A DNA stretch of 64,000 nucleotides from Turnera subulata (GCA_028386065.3 JAKUCV010004254.1:59109-123108); one strand, 5' to 3'. Shown: positions 45,988 to 59,374, numbered from the stretch's first letter. The notes: generated by a model from the sequence alone, not told the origin. Numbers and translations are program-made.

Positions 45988-46214
45988 TCATGTTTTGCTG
46001 AATTGACTGTAATGAGTATGTAATTTATGCTGTTTATGGATGCAAATGTTCTAGAGCTATGGTAATTTGAAAATATTGTCTTGTTTTCTGAAAAAATGAA
46101 AAAAATTGAAACCCCATTATTGAACCATTGGGCCACTAGCCATGGAAATATGAAGTATGTCATCAATTAATTAAGGACCTAATTCTTAAGAAAGCAAACT
46201 TTTCATTCTACCGC

Positions 46215-46555
46215 GGCTTATTTCCTTCATTACAAAAGCTTACCTAATGCCATGGCCGAGACCACACAGACCTCTTCAATCCACAGGTCAATTGGGGTTT
46301 TTCTACCCCATACTTAATGGGAAATTAACTCCATAAGCAGCGACAATATTTGCCACTCGGCGTTATTTGTTCCAAAACATAATCGCAAGGACACTGAAGA
46401 ATAGAAAACGACAGAAGTAATTCTTGACAACTATTAACTCTAAACGATGTAAAAAAATACTTGCTAACGCTAATATTTCCTAGACTTCTTACGAAAACAA
46501 CCGTAACGAAGCTGTAAGAAATATATGGACAGCTGTCACCTTAACTTTTCCGACC
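46215..46555. repeat. Dispersed repeat, copy A (partner at 61500-62195)
   Basis: It shares 'ttatttccttcattaca', 'cctaatgcca.ggcc', 'gtcaattgggg', 'cggcgttatttgtt', 'aacataatcgcaagga', 'atttcctagacttcttac' and 'acagctgtcac.ttaactttt' in the same order and orientation with 61500-62195. It also carries 'accgtaacgaagctgtaag'. Repeats of 'ccgtaa' type near the end recall subterminal repeats of DNA transposons. It is noncoding. Confidence 0.75.
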
Positions 46556-47409
46556 GTAAGAAACTTTAGCATGTGAAAAGACGCAGCTTCACCATTTTCG
46601 CAAGTATACGCTAACGAACAATTCTAGACAGCTGTCAGCTACGGTTTTGGTACGGACTACTTACGAATTGCATCCGTAACAAAATGGTTAGAATAGAAAT
46701 ATATGGGAATTTTCGGAAACAATTTTAAGCGTAATCGGCAACGAAATTGCATGGCAATTCTTAGGGAAGACAGTATAGACTCTATAAGAATGGATTTGTG
46801 TCAGTGAGACTTTGCTTCCAGTTGAGTTTCTACTCATCCAGGATTATATATGTCTTTAGCCTAAATAACAGATTATTATGGATTGTATTACTTTCTTTTA
46901 AAAATATTTTACCAACAATGAAAATTGATAATAATTTGAAATTCTGATGTGGATTGTGATAATCCATGCCATTCTTGAGCAAATTTCTTTTTTCTTTTGA
47001 TCCGAGCCAAATTTTTTGTAAGCTATTTTAATTTATATTATGATGGAGGGCGGCAATTTCCTGTAAAAAGCTCACAATCAGTGAGCTTGATTACAATAGT
47101 AAACGTGAGTTGGTGCAATTTCATTTGAGCTAAGTTAAACATTAGAATGCTCTCAATTTGCAGCGAAATTTACTATGAGACTAGCTACCTAGTGCATTTA
47201 CTGTGCATAGAATTACTCGAAACCGCCAGATACTATGGTCAATGAGATTTTGGGGAAAAATTTATGAATTACCAAACCATGCATTTCTATAAATGGAGAA
47301 AAATCTTCGACACCAAAGAATAACAGATTTTCATGAAATAAAACAAAATTAGCTTTCTATTTGAGTAGGATTTTGCCTTCGCAATATATTAATTATGGAT
47401 CCGCTCCCC
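46556..47409. other. Noncoding stretch left of the TNT1-like element
   Basis: 46556-46760 continues transposon-like sequence with 'tccgtaac' motifs. The rest is AT-rich unique-looking DNA. No gene was recognised. Confidence 0.35.
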
Positions 47410-47414
47410 TCTAT

Positions 47415-47957
47415 TGTTGAACAGTAGTGGTGTTTTGTATCCCACATTTATTAAGAAGTAAGAGTGAGGGGTTGGAAAAGGCTATAAATAAGACCCCTCA
47501 CCTCCCTTTGATATCATTCCAAAATTAGAGTACATTGTATCCTAATTGTACTAACTCTTCTCCTATTAAAAGAGCAGTGCTCGAGAGACGTAGGCAAAAT
47601 TGGCCGAACTCCGTTATCAATTTTTTTAAGTGTGTTCTTTCTTTATTATTCCGCCTTTAATTTTTCGTATTTGTTTATTTGTTTAGTATTCAACATTGGC
47701 CGGCTAAGCCGCCCCTTATCTCTTTGTTGGCCGGTAAAGCCGTCTTTGTCGAGTTAAGTTGTGAATTAAAAGACTGTGCAAGTAAGTCCTGTCTAGGAGG
47801 CTGGGTTTTAAGTGAACCATAGTTCCTCCAGTCTTCCTAGGGATTTATCTTGGAATGATAATTCTATCTAAGGAGATAGGCTAGGCTATCTTTCCTGGGA
47901 ATTATCGAATCAGTTCAATTCACTAGTTGTGGGGAAATTACCCGAGTTTCCCTAACA
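47415..47957 (+). repeat. 5' LTR of the TNT1-like element
   Basis: It contains a TATA box (gctataaataag, 47481-47492) and 'gacccctcacctccc' downstream. It ends CCTAACA before the primer site. Confidence 0.9.
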
Positions 47958-48030
47958 AGTGGTAGCGGAGCTGAAGGTTCGTCCTTTGGGCTATTTGTAA
48001 TTGTTGAATACTATCTTTTGAACCTTTTTA

Positions 48031-51000
48031 ATGGCAGAAGTAGGTTCAAAAAGGGCTACATCAGGTACACAATCAGGAGAGATGTCTTCCACATCCAGAT
48101 GGTCGAGGATCCCAGCATCTAGTTCAAAACTTGCTGTGGAGATATTTGATGGTACTGGTCATTTTGGCATGTGGCAGTGTGAGGTCTTTGACTCACTATT
48201 CCAACAAAGAGTTGATGTTGCTATTGAACAAGAGAAACCTGATGATATCAATGACAAGGAGTGGGCCAACGTAAACAAGTTGGCATGTGGAACAATTCGA
48301 TCGTGCTTGTCCAGGGAGCAGAAATATGCATTCAAAAATGAAGTTTCTGCATACAAACTGTGGAAGGCATTGGAAGAAACTTTCTTGAAGAAGAGTGGTC
48401 AGAATAAGCTTCTGATGAAGAAGAGATTGTTCCGGTTTGAGTATCGATCAGGTTCTACGATGAATGAACACATCACTTTGTTTAAGAAGTTAGTAGCAGA
48501 CCTGTTCAATTTGGATGTTATATTTGAGGACGAAGACTTGGCTTTGATGCTGTTATCATCCTGAAGAGTTCGAGCACTTGGAGACAACGTTACTTCATGG
48601 GAAGGAGAATGTGTCCTTAGAGGCTGTATGTTTGGCTTTGTACAGTCATGAGTTGAGACAGTAGGACAAAATGAAGAGTATAGAAACTGCAGCAGATGAA
48701 GCTTTAATTGCTAGAGGAAGACAGCAAAGCCAAACGAAAGGGAGAAGAGGAAGATCCAAGTCCAGAAGCAGAGTTGCCAAAGATGAATGTGCCTTTTGTC
48801 ATAAGAAAGGGCATTGGAAGAAAGACTGCCCGAAGTTGAAGAAGAAAGGAAAAACTCCAGAAGATGCAAATGTTGCAGAATGCAAGAGTGACGCAGAGTC
48901 AGAAGTCTATTTGGTTAGTTCACCCTCAACATCACAAGCAGCTGAGTGGATATTGGATTCTGGTTGCACCTATCATATGTGTCCCATCCGGGAATGGTTT
49001 TTTGAGTTTGAAGAGCTCAACGGTGGGGTTGTTTATATGGGCAATGACAATACATGTAAAACAGCCGGGATAGGTTAGCTGAGGAATCATGATGGATCCA
49101 CCAGAATCTTGAGAGATGTTTGATATGTTCCAGAGTTGAAGAAGAATCTCATTTCTTTGGGAGCCTTAGAATCAAAAGGACTAGAAATCACTATCAGAGA
49201 TGGAATTCTTAAAACAACATCAGGAGCTTTGGTGATGTTAAAAGGAGTGAGGAAGAATAATCTATATTATTACCAAGGTAGTACAGTAATTGGGGCAGTA
49301 GCAGCAGTTACTTCTGGAAGAAAGAAGGATGCAGAGGCAACAAAGCTATAGCATATGCGTTTGGGACATACTGGTAAAAAATCCTTGCAGATTCTTGCCA
49401 AGTAGGGATTGTTGAAAGGAACAATGACTTGCAAATTAGAGTTTTGTGAGCATTGTGTTTTGGAAAAGCAACGAAGAGTGAAGTTTGGTACTACGATCCA
49501 TAATACCAAGGGGATTTTGGACTATGTGCATTCAGATGTATGGGGACCTGCGAAGACTCCATCTCTTAGAGGTAGGCACTATTTTGTCACCTTTGTTTAT
49601 GACTTTTCCAGAAGAGTGTAGGTGTTTACAATGAAGAAGAAGGATGAGGTGCTTGGAATTTTCCTTAAGTGGAAAGCTCAAGTTGAAAACCAAACAGGGA
49701 AGAAGATTAAAGTTCTCCGAATAGACAATGGTGGAGAATATACGAGTGACCCTTTCCTGAAGGTATGTCAAGATTGTGGCATAGTTCGGCACATCACAGT
49801 TAGGAAGACACCACAGCAGAATGGGGTCTCAGAGCGTATGAACAAGACATTGGTGGAGAAAGTTCGTTGTATGCTGTCTAATGCTGGGTTAGGCAGAAAA
49901 TTTTAGGCTGAGGTTGTGACATATGCTCAACATCTTGTTAATCGGTTGCCATCATCTGCTCTAGATGGCAAGACCCCTTTGGAGGTATGGTTTGGGAAAC
50001 CTGCTACTGATTATGATTCTTTGCATGTGTTAAGCTCCACTGCATACTACCATGTGAATGAATCAAAGTTAGATCCATGAGCAAAGAAGGCTCTATTTAT
50101 GGGTCTTAATGCTAGAAGGGATACCGTCTATGATGTCTAAAGGCAAAGAAGACTATCATCAGCAGAGATGTTACCTTTAATGAATCTACCATGTTGACTA
50201 AAGTAAATCAACAAGAAACTGATGGTACTTCACAGCAGGTGGAGTTTGAGCATACCAAGGTGATCCCAGCAATGAACACTAGTAGTGATTCTTCATTGAT
50301 AGATGGAGAGTTAGATGAAGAGGAGGTTCTGACCCAAGAACCTCCACAGCAGATGGATTCAATTGCCGTTCGACGAGCAAGATGAGAAGTTCAAAAACCA
50401 GAACGTCTCATAGAAACGGTGGCCTATGCACTTCCAGTTGTAGATGATGTTCCTTCCACTTTTTTAGAAGCCATTCAGAGTTCTGAGAGTAGCAGTTAGA
50501 AAGAGGCAATGGGGGAGGAGATGGAATCTCTTCAAAAGAAAAGACATGGAAGCTGACACAACTACTGAAGGGAAAGAAGGCAATTGGATGCAAATGAGTA
50601 TTTGCTAAGAAAGAAGGATTTCCTGACAAGAGTAATGTTCGCTACAAAGCAAGATTGGTGGCTAAAAGCTACACTCAGAAGGAGGGAATTGATTATAATG
50701 AGGTATTTTCTCCAGTGGTGAAGCATTCCTCCATTAGAATTTTGTTGGCTTTGGTAGCGAAGTTGAATTTGGAGCTAGCTCAACTTGATATGAAGACCGC
50801 ATTCTTACACAGAGACTTGAAAGAGGAAATCTATATGACTTAGCCAGATGGATACAATGGTAAAGAGAATTGGGTATGTAAACTAGACAAGTCATTATCT
50901 AGATTGAAGCAATCACCTAGACAGTGGTAAAAACGATTTTACAAGTTTATGATGGGTCAGAAGTACACAAGGAGCAAATACGACCATTGTGTGTATTTGA

Positions 51001-52010
51001 AAAAACTACAAGACGGGTCCTACATCTATCTACTCTTATACGTTGATGATATGTTGATAGCAGCAAAGAGCCAAATTGAAATTGACAAGTTGAAGGCTCA
51101 GTTGAGTAGAGAGTTTGAGTTGAAGGATTTGGGAGAAGCCAAGAAGATTCTCGGCATGGAGATAAGTAGAGACAGAGGGAGAGGCAAGCTTTGGCTGACA
51201 CAGAAGCAGTATTTAAAGAAAGTACTACAACGCTTTGGGATGAATGAAGACTCAAAACCTGTAGGTGGTGCTCCTCATTTGAAACTTAGCAGCCAGTTAT
51301 CTCCGCAGACAGATGAAGAACGAGGGTACATGGCAAAAGTTCCTTATGCTAATGTAGTCGGAAGCTTAATGTATGCAATGGTGTGTACGAGACTGGATAT
51401 TTCACAAGCTGTTAGTGTTTTGAGCAGATATATGCATGACCCTGGCAGAGATCATTGGCAAGCTGTGAAATGGATTCTTCGGTATATCAAAGATACCGTA
51501 GACGTTGGTTTAATGTTTGAGCAGGATGAATCACTTGGTCAAGGAGTGGCTGGATATTGTGATTCTGACTATGTAGGAGATTTGGATAAGCGAAGATCGA
51601 TGGCGGGCTATTTGTTCACTTTAGCAAACGCCCCAGTTAGTTGGAAGTCTACTTTACAGTCAACAGTGGATTTGTCTACAATAGAGGCAGAGTATATGGC
51701 TATTATAGAAGCTGTGAAGGAGGCAATTTGGCTTCATGGGTTGCTAAAAGACTTGGGAGTTGGTCAGAAACAGCTTGTAGTATATTTTGATAGTCAGAGT
51801 GCTATTCATTTAGCAAAGAATCAGGTCTTTCATGCACGGATGAAGCATAATGATGTTCGCTATCATTTTGTGCGAAAAATTCACGAAGAAGAGGAGATAC
51901 TTCTCCAGAAGATTTTGACTACGGAGAATCCTGCAGATATGATGACCAAGATGGTGACAAGGGCCAAGTTTAAACAATGTTTAGACTTGGTCAATATCCT
52001 TCACATTTGA
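48031..52010 (+). pseudogene. TNT1-like gag-pol with multiple stops
   Basis: Gag starts at ATG 48031 (UBN2 fold; LWKALEETFLKKSGQNKLLM). A frameshift near 48560 is followed by knuckle CAFCHKKGHWKKDC (about 48791-48832), protease WILDSGCTYHMCP (about 48949-48987), integrase zinc part CEHCVLEKQRR, core DYVHSDVWGP, LRIDNGGEYTS and RKTPQQNGVSERMNKTL, then RT. The last frame (50949-52010, 353 codons) is clean and holds YVDDMLIAAKS (51040-51072) and RNase H (STVDLSTIEAEYMAI, NPADMMTKMV). At least six stops or frameshifts lie upstream, several TGG-to-TAG or CAG-to-TAG like. Confidence 0.9.
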
Positions 52011-52104
52011 GTTGGCGCCAGATGGCGCAAGTTGAAAGCACCGTTCTTTGTTTGTTTGAGAAGATAGAGGTTTGGTGGAACTACAAAAATACCAAGGTGG
52101 AGAT

Positions 52105-52650
52105 TGTTGAATAGTAGTGGTGTTTTGTATCCCACATCTATTAGGAAGTAAGAGTGAGGGGTTGAAAAAGGCTATAAATAAGACCCCTCACCTCCCTTTG
52201 ATATCATCCCAAAATTATAGTACATTGTATCCTAACAATTGTACTAACTCTTCTCCTATTAAAAAAGCAGTGCTCCGGAGACGTAGGCAAAATTGGCCGA
52301 ACTCCGTTATCAATTTTTTTGAGTGTGTTCTTTCTTTATTATTCCGCCTTTAATTTTCCGCATTTATTTATTTGTTTAGTATTCAACATTGGCCGGCTAA
52401 GCCGCCTTATCTCTTTGTTGGCTGGCAAAGCCGCCTTTGTCGGGTTAAGTTGTGAATTAAAACACTGTGCAAGTGAGTCCTGTCTAAGAGGCTGGGTTTT
52501 AAGTGAACCATAGTTCCTTCAGTCTTTCCTAGAGATTTATCTTGAAATGATAATTCTGTCTAAGGTGATAAGCTAAGCCATCTTTTCTGAGAATTATGGA
52601 ATCAGTTCAATTCACTACTTTGTGGGAAAATTACCCGAGTTTCCCCAACA
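52105..52650 (+). repeat. 3' LTR of the TNT1-like element
   Basis: It matches the 5' LTR over its whole length with a few percent difference and has the same TATA box (52171-52180). Confidence 0.9.
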
Positions 52651-52655
52651 TCTAT

Positions 52656-54220
52656 AAGATTGGCCAAAAGATACTCTCGAAAACCAACCTCCGTTTCTTT
52701 CTCTTGGTTTTCGTGTTCAATTTGAACTTTAGTTAAAAACCCATTATCTCTTATCATTCCAAGAAAGAAAAAAAAAACACATTAAAAGAAAGAAAAAACT
52801 AAAGAACCCACAACAGCCTGGTTCAAAGTACTTTGAGATCCGTTTTCTTCCCCTTGTTCTTTGCTTTGCCTTGATAGTTATTTCACTTTCTTCCCATGAG
52901 TTGTTGGTTCTTGAACCTTTGGTAACAAATAATTGTCTCAGTGTTTATAATGTGATTTGCATGAAGTGTACCGTTTAGGTCTAATTTCGTTGTTCGTCGG
53001 GTTCACTCGAGTTTGCGGACTATAAAGTGTTAACTGAACTGGGGTAGTATTTTTTGTGAAAAACTCCAAAAAATTTTAAAAAAAGTTCTCAGGCTATCCT
53101 TACCTAATTGTGTTTAACTTTTAAAAAATTTTTAAAAAAATTCTCGGGTCTGATTTCTGCAAATAATGGATAGAATTTTACACTGGCTATGGTTAAACCC
53201 TTTAAGAGACAATGACATGTTTAACTCCTGCAAAAATTTGTTTGTATTTCTTGCCTGCTACTACTATCTATTGCGTGTCTGTTCTCAACTTTCAAGAAGG
53301 AGAAAGAAAACCCAGTAAAAAAAAGAAATTGATTTAAAATAATGTACGGTGTTTTAGGGTAAAAAGTTATTGCACATTTCTTATTTTGTGGACAGTTAGG
53401 GAGATGGTCTTTTCGGCGTCTGAGTTTTCGGTCACGTGATGTTTCCTCCCGGTAAAAAAAAAGTGTTTTCCGGTCATGTGTTAGAGGTGATGAAAGACAG
53501 GCTGGCACGATTCTTTTTTGATTGGGCTATTTTGTTCAAACACAAAGAAGTTTAATTGGGCTTTTACTCAGTTGTTTGATCCCAGAGTAATGGGCTGTTA
53601 GCCCATTTCTATTTATTAGTTGTGTTGTTGGTTTCAAAAAGCATTATTGGGCCTCACATAGTACCAGCCCGCAATGAAAATAATTGGAAGATCCAAAGGT
53701 CAGAGAAGAAAAGATTTTATTGGGTTTGGTATTCAGACTACCTGGGATTGGGAGGATTGGGCTGGGTTCTAAATTAAGAAAAATTTATTTACTTTTCTAA
53801 TTTACTGTGTATTATTTAAAAAGTAAATATATATAGATATGTTTAACATATTTAAATGGTACAATTGTTCAAAATATACTCAAATATTAGATGAAGTTCA
53901 CAAATAAAACTTTATTTGGGGATGATAGTTTTGAATCTCAAATTAAATAACAAGACAAATAATAAAATACGTAGCAGCAAAATTCATGAGAAAAATACCA
54001 ACTTAGGTATATTCTAATTTCTTTAGAATTTGTGCAGGCGTCCCTCATCAGTTATTTTAGCAGAAATTCATGGGAAGAAATTAACTCTCCATTTTTACCA
54101 AAGGCAAAAACTTGGGGGGAGGGAGAGGTAGGTACTTACTAACAGAACAGCGGCCTAAACATATGGCTTGGTATAGGCATGCAGGTTTTGATGAGATGAC
54201 AAGGCAGTAAGTGTACCTTC
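52656..54220. other. Noncoding region, no gene recognised
   Basis: 52700-53000 is C/T-rich and leader-like. 53500-53770 carries several 'gggct/agccc' phrases found in plant noncoding DNA. 53800-54010 is AT-rich. No open frame with family resemblance was seen. Confidence 0.35.
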
Positions 54221-54330
54221 GGGTTTTTTTTATACTAGTCGAGGAGAGTGAGACTCGAACCCGAGACCTCACCCCTCTTGTGCTTTTTGACACAAGAGTG
54301 CCAATGAACTATCGATTGCATGCCATTCCC
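54221..54330 (-). mobile_element. Possible short tRNA-derived SINE
   Basis: On the minus strand GGTTCGAGTCT (plus about 54252-54262) fits a Pol III B box. A possible A box (ATAGTTCATTGGCA) lies upstream and an A-rich tail at plus 54224-54232. No target duplication was found, so this is tentative. Confidence 0.35.
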
Positions 54331-54746
54331 CTTGTTCATAATTCTACATCATGCAACTGTGAGTGAGCTTACCAGTCATCTTTTGTCATCAATACCTCCA
54401 CAGAACATAGCTTCCCGGGTTATGATGAGTGCATTGTCCCCTGTGACATGAACCTCATCACCGGTAACCTTTCCTTTTTATTTATCTTTTTTCTTTTTGT
54501 CATTGAATTGTTTGTTTGTCTCTTTTTTATACTACTACGTGTGATCGAATTGTTGATTGCGCTTTTTCGTTATGGGATTGAGACAATTTATTGTTTGGTT
54601 GATGCGATCTTACTTTTTGATGATGTCTGTTATGTTTCGTTTCGGGATACTTCTCAGGGAGAATATTGGTGTTCTATTTGGAAAAGAATGTTTGCATTAA
54701 GTCAAAAGAATTCTTTTTTATTTTTCCTACGCCAACTGATTACCAT
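54331..54746. other. Unassigned stretch
   Basis: A 100-codon plus-strand frame (54448-54750) is mostly hydrophobic because of T-rich DNA and looks like intron sequence. On the minus strand 54465-54390 reads GDEVHVTGDNALIITREAMF CGG, which looks exon-like, but I cannot assign it. Confidence 0.3.
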
Positions 54747-54857
54747 CTAGCTAAGGCATGAAGCTAGGCCGATGAGCACATTGGTGCAACTTGATTGGGA
54801 CATGGCTTTTCCCCAAAGCATGGCCACAAGAACAGCAACTATTAGACCAATGTTCAT
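54747..54857 (-). pseudogene. LTPG-like lipid-transfer protein, N-terminal fragment
   Basis: ATG at plus 54857 (minus strand) opens a signal peptide (MNIGLIVAVLVAMLWGKAMS) then QSSCTNVLIGLASCLS and a stop. The Cys spacing and 'CTNVL..L.SCL' are the start of GPI-anchored non-specific lipid transfer proteins. The remaining Cys motif (CC, CxC) is absent, so it is a 36-residue relic. Confidence 0.6.
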
Positions 54858-55009
54858 CCCTCTTCAAGCCATAACTTTGTATTATATATTAATTAATTTA
54901 TGGCTGGTTAGCCGGAATTGTCACAGTAGTTTAGTGAAGTGAGGAGCTAATTTATAGGGAGTGCCATTTCTCATATTTGGGTGGTAATCTTTAAAAATGA
55001 GGTTAAAAT

Positions 55010-55048
55010 GAAATGGGAAAATGCTGCAATCTACAACGGTTTGGGGCT
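55010..55048 (+). pseudogene. Left part of an unrecognised exon split by copia
   Basis: Reading KMKWENAAIYNGLG, this plus-strand segment joins in frame to 59713-59822 once the copia element and one copy of its duplication are set aside. The left edge is uncertain because no convincing acceptor is seen. Confidence 0.4.
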
Positions 55049-55313
55049 TGTTAAATCAAGCACTCAACGAGAAAGAAAAGAAATAGACACAAGAATTTAA
55101 CGAGGTTCGACCATTGATGCCTACGTCCTCGGACAAGAACAGAGAGGGTTTTTCCACTATGATGAATGATAGTACAACACAGAACCTGTTTACATTCTCT
55201 GCATGTAAACCTGCACTTTCGACAACTTAACAATTGGGCCATAACAAATAACAAGTCTACAAGCCCAAACCATAAACTAGGTCCACCAGAATTCAAGACA
55301 ACAAAAAACAACA
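55049..55313 (-). repeat. 3' LTR of the minus-strand copia element
   Basis: 265 bp, followed on the minus strand by the GGGCT flank. A polypurine tract (caagggaaagatt) precedes it. Confidence 0.9.
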
Positions 55314-55391
55314 AATCTTTCCCTTGACTTGAATTATCTTCATCTACCAAGAAAAACAACCCTCTGCCTTGTCACAGCCCTCTTAAGGGCA

Positions 55392-58300
55392 TTACTGCGT
55401 ACTGCCTACACCAACCAAGTCTAGGCAATGCCTAAACTTGCTAACTGGAACTGCTTTGGTCATCATATATGCTGGATTATCATGTGTAGACACTTTCTTC
55501 ACATCAACAACACCCTGTGATATAATATCCTGAATAAAGTGAAGTCTGACATCTATATGCTTTGTTCGCTCATGATACATCTAGTTCTTAGTAAGATGGA
55601 TAACACTTTGATTGTCACAAAACACTGCAGTTTTCTTCTGTGTCAACCCCAGATCACTTACCAGACCTTGTAACCAAATAGCTTCTTTCACTGCTTCAGT
55701 GATAGCCATATACTCTGCCTCTGTAGTAGACAACGCAACAACAGCTTGCAAAGTTGCTTTCCAACTGATAGCACTACCAGAAAGACTAAAGACATAACCT
55801 GTCAAAGACCTTCTCTTATCTAAGTCCCCTGCATAGTCTGAATCAACATAGCCAACAACCGAATTCATTAACTTGGCTTTGTCAAACGTCAAACCAACAC
55901 TAGCAGTACCTTTTAAGTATCTCAAAATCCACTTCACTGCTTGCCAATGTTCCTTTCCTGGATACGCCATGTATCTACTCACAACACTAACAGCATGTGA
56001 AATGTCAGGACGAGTGCATACCATAGCATACATGATGCTACCTACAGCACTTGAATATGGAACAAGAGACATTTCTTCCATCTCCTCGTCCGTCTTTGGT
56101 GACATGTCTGCAGACAACTTGAAATGTGTAGCAAATGGAGTAGACACAGGTTTAGCACCTGCTAAACTAAACCTTTGGAGAACTTTCTCAACATAGGATT
56201 GTTGACTAAGCATAAGCTTCCAACACTTCTATTCCTTGTGATTTCCATCCCCAAAATCTTCCTTGCTGCACCTAAATCCTTCATCTCAAACTCTTCACCA
56301 AGCTGCTTTTTCAATACGGTAATCTCTGGCATACTCTTAGCAGCAATGAGCATGTCATCCACATACAACAGTAAATACACCAAAGAATCATCTGCAAGCT
56401 TCTTATGATACACATAACTATCATATGTACTTCGAGTAAAGCCACTACGAACCATGAATATATCAAACCTCTTATACCACTGCCTAGGAGACTGTTTCAA
56501 ACCATATAAGGACTTCTTAAGTAAGCAAACATGGTCTTCCATACCTGGAGTGATGAATCCCTCAGGTTGACGCATATAAATTTGCTCCTCCAACTCACCA
56601 TGCAAGAATGCAGTTTTTACATCTAACTGCTCTAGCTCTAAGTCATGAAGAGCCACCATAGCTAATAAGACCCTGATAGAGCTGTGTTTTACCACTGGAG
56701 AAAATACTTCATTATAGTCTATCCCCTCCCTCTGTGTAAAACCTTTAGCTACTAACCTTGCCTTGTATCTAGGTGCTTCAACCCCCGGATTTCCTTCTTT
56801 CCTCTTGAAAACCCACTTGCAGCCTACTACCTTCTGTCCTTTCGGCAATGGAACAAGCTTCCATGTTTGATTCTTGTGAAGAGACTCAATCTCTTCACCC
56901 ATAGCACCAATCCATTGATCAGCATCCGAGCTAGCAATAGCTTCTTTATAGCTATTAGGCTCCTGCACATCAATTGTTTCTGCAACTGACAATGCAAATT
57001 CTACAAGGTTTGCATAACCAACAAGATTTGCGTCAGCAACATTCGCATACTTAGCTGGTACTTTCGTTTGCCTCTTTGATCTACCTGTGGCAATATTATA
57101 CGTTTGCTGTTGTTGTACAGGTGCATCATCAACAGCAAGATTTTGCACCTCCTCCACAACTGTATTACAAGGCTGAACTTGTGGAATATCAATCTCAAGC
57201 TCAATTTGTTCTCTGACACCGCGGTCTGTTTCTGCTATTGTCTTCTCCTTTTGACCATCCAATGAGACACATTCATTAAATTTCACATCCCTGCTAATAA
57301 TCATACCTGGAGACTTGGTATCTGTACACCACAGCCTGTAACCCTTTACTCCAGATGCATATCCTAGAAATATGCATTTCTTTGCCCTCGGCTCAAGTTT
57401 ACCATCCCTCACATGAGCATATGCAGGACAACCAAATACTCTTAAATTAGAGTAATCAGCAGGAAAACCAGACCATACCTCAAAAGGAGTTTTCAACTCA
57501 ATAGCTGTCGATGGAGACCTGTTAACCAAATAGCAAGCTGTATTGATAGCTTCAGCCCAAAAACTTTTGCTCACACCTGAATGTGAAAGCATGCTTCGTG
57601 CTCTATCACAAAGCGTCCTGTTCATACGTTCTGCAACACCATTCTGCTGTGGTGTTCCTGCACAAGTGCGGTGCCTCACTATTCCCTCTTTGCTGCAGAA
57701 ATTGTTGAACACCCTGTTGCAAAATTCCAACCCATTGTCAGTCCGAAGACGCTTAACTTTTCGCTCTGTTTGGCGCTCAACCATCGTCTTCCATTTAACA
57801 AAAGTTGAAAATGCTTCATCTTTTGTCTTTAGAAAATACACCCACACCATCCTAGAATAATCATCAATCAAAGTCATGAAATACCTGGCACCATTCTTAG
57901 AAGGAACTCTGTTCGGACCCCACAAGTCAGAATGTATGTAATCTAACTTGTCCTTGGTCTTGTGTTCTGCCTTCTTGCTGAACTTCACCCTAGTTTGTTT
58001 ACCAACCACACAGTGTTCACAAAATTCTAGAGCTTCATTTTTATACCCATCCAGCAAGTTTTGCTTCTTCAACACAGATAATCCTTTGTCACTCATGTGA
58101 CCAAGACGCAAATGCCACAACTGAGACTTACTAAGATGACTACTCCCTGACGCAACAGCAGCTTCTCCTGAAGCCACACTACCTTGAAGAAAATACAATC
58201 TAGATTCCAATTTTCCTTTCATAAGTACCATGGAGCCTTTGCACACCTTTAGGATCCCATTTTCAGAATGAAACTTGTATCCTTGATCATCCAATGTTGA

Positions 58301-59374
58301 AAGAGAAATTAAATTCCTCTTCATATGGGGAACATGCCAACACTCAATGCTTCTAATAACACCATCGAACATTTTTAACTTGATGTGACCAATCCCTTCC
58401 ACTGACAAAGAATTGTTATTGCCCAAGAAGACAGTCCCACTCATTTGTTTGTATGTAGCAAACCAATGCCTGTGAGGACACATGTGAAACGTCGCACCAG
58501 AATCAAGAACCCATGAATTTTGTCCATGAATAGAACCCACAGACAAAACTTCCCCAGTATCACTGTCATCAGAATTGACGCAAGTGTCGACAATATTCGC
58601 AGAACTCTCATCCTTTTTCTTCCCTTTATTCTTCAACATTGGACAATCATATTTCAAGTGACCCTTCTCTCCACACTTATAACAGAATCTGTTCTTGACT
58701 AAAGACTTCGACCTAGCCTTAGATTTCTTAGAGAAATCCTTATATTGTGTTCTTCCCCTACTCACCAAACTCTCACCTTCTGATCTATTGTCTGGAAAAT
58801 TCTTTGTAAGCTCCTTTGATTTCAGCGAACTACTAACATCATCCAGCTTAACACTTTCTTTCCCATACAACAATGTATCAACAAAATTCTCATAACATGG
58901 TGGTAATGAGCATAAAAAAATCAAGGCTTGATCCTCATCATCAATAATTATGTCTATATTTTTCAAATCCATAATTATTGAATTAAAATCGTCAAGGTGA
59001 TTTCTAATAGATGTACCTTCTTGCATACGGAGAGTATACAGCTTTTTCTTCAGGTAAAGCCGATATGTCAGCGATTTAACAGAATACTTGTCCTCCAATT
59101 TTTTCCATGCTTCTTTCGTAGATACTGATGACTCAATCTCGCGAAGCACTCTATCGGTGACAGACATGAAAATCGCACCCAAAGCCTTTTCCTTCTGTTC
59201 CTCCTTCACCGTATCTGTTGTACCCGCAGGACAATTCTCATCCACTGCCTTCCACAATCCTTGCAATACCAGAGAAGATCTCATTCTAATCTTCCAAAGA
59301 CTAAAACTAGATCCTCCATCAAACTTCTCTATCTCATACTTTGCTGAAGAAGATGTTGAATTTGACATCTTCAA
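55392..59374 (-). pseudogene. Copia gag-pol, 1,070-codon frame plus frameshifted end
   Basis: The frame from ATG 59374 runs uninterrupted to about 56205: Gag (UBN2), knuckle CYKCGEKGHLKYDC, protease WVLDSGATFHMCP, pre-integrase CEHCVVGKQTRVKF, integrase DDE core (DYIHSDLWGP, LRTDNGLEFC, AGTPQQNGVAERMNRTL), RT with LDVKTAFLHGELEEQIYM and YVDDMLIAAKS. Near 56205 a frameshift moves to the frame 56213-55581 (RT end, RNase H; VVALSTTEAEYMAITEAVKE). A TAG at 55581-55583 interrupts 'HLTKN' and the same frame then continues to 55392 (KHIDVRLHFIQDII). So two lesions separate this copy from a full polyprotein. The family copies element RNA and integrates it. Confidence 0.93.

Larger units (their letters stand above)
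47415..52650 (+). mobile_element. TNT1-like Ty1/copia element with TSD TCTAT
   Basis: LTRs are 47415-47957 (543 bp) and 52105-52650 (546 bp), each starting TGTTGAA and ending AACA. Perfect duplications TCTAT (47410-47414 and 52651-52655) flank the element. A primer site TGGTAGCGGAGC lies at 47960-47971 and a polypurine tract (aaggtggaga) at about 52094-52103. LTRs differ by few substitutions, so insertion is fairly recent, yet the coding part has several stops. Confidence 0.92.

Noticed and set aside
54448..54750. 100-codon hydrophobic protein
   Set aside because: T-rich intron-like DNA gives Phe/Leu/Ile; no family resemblance.
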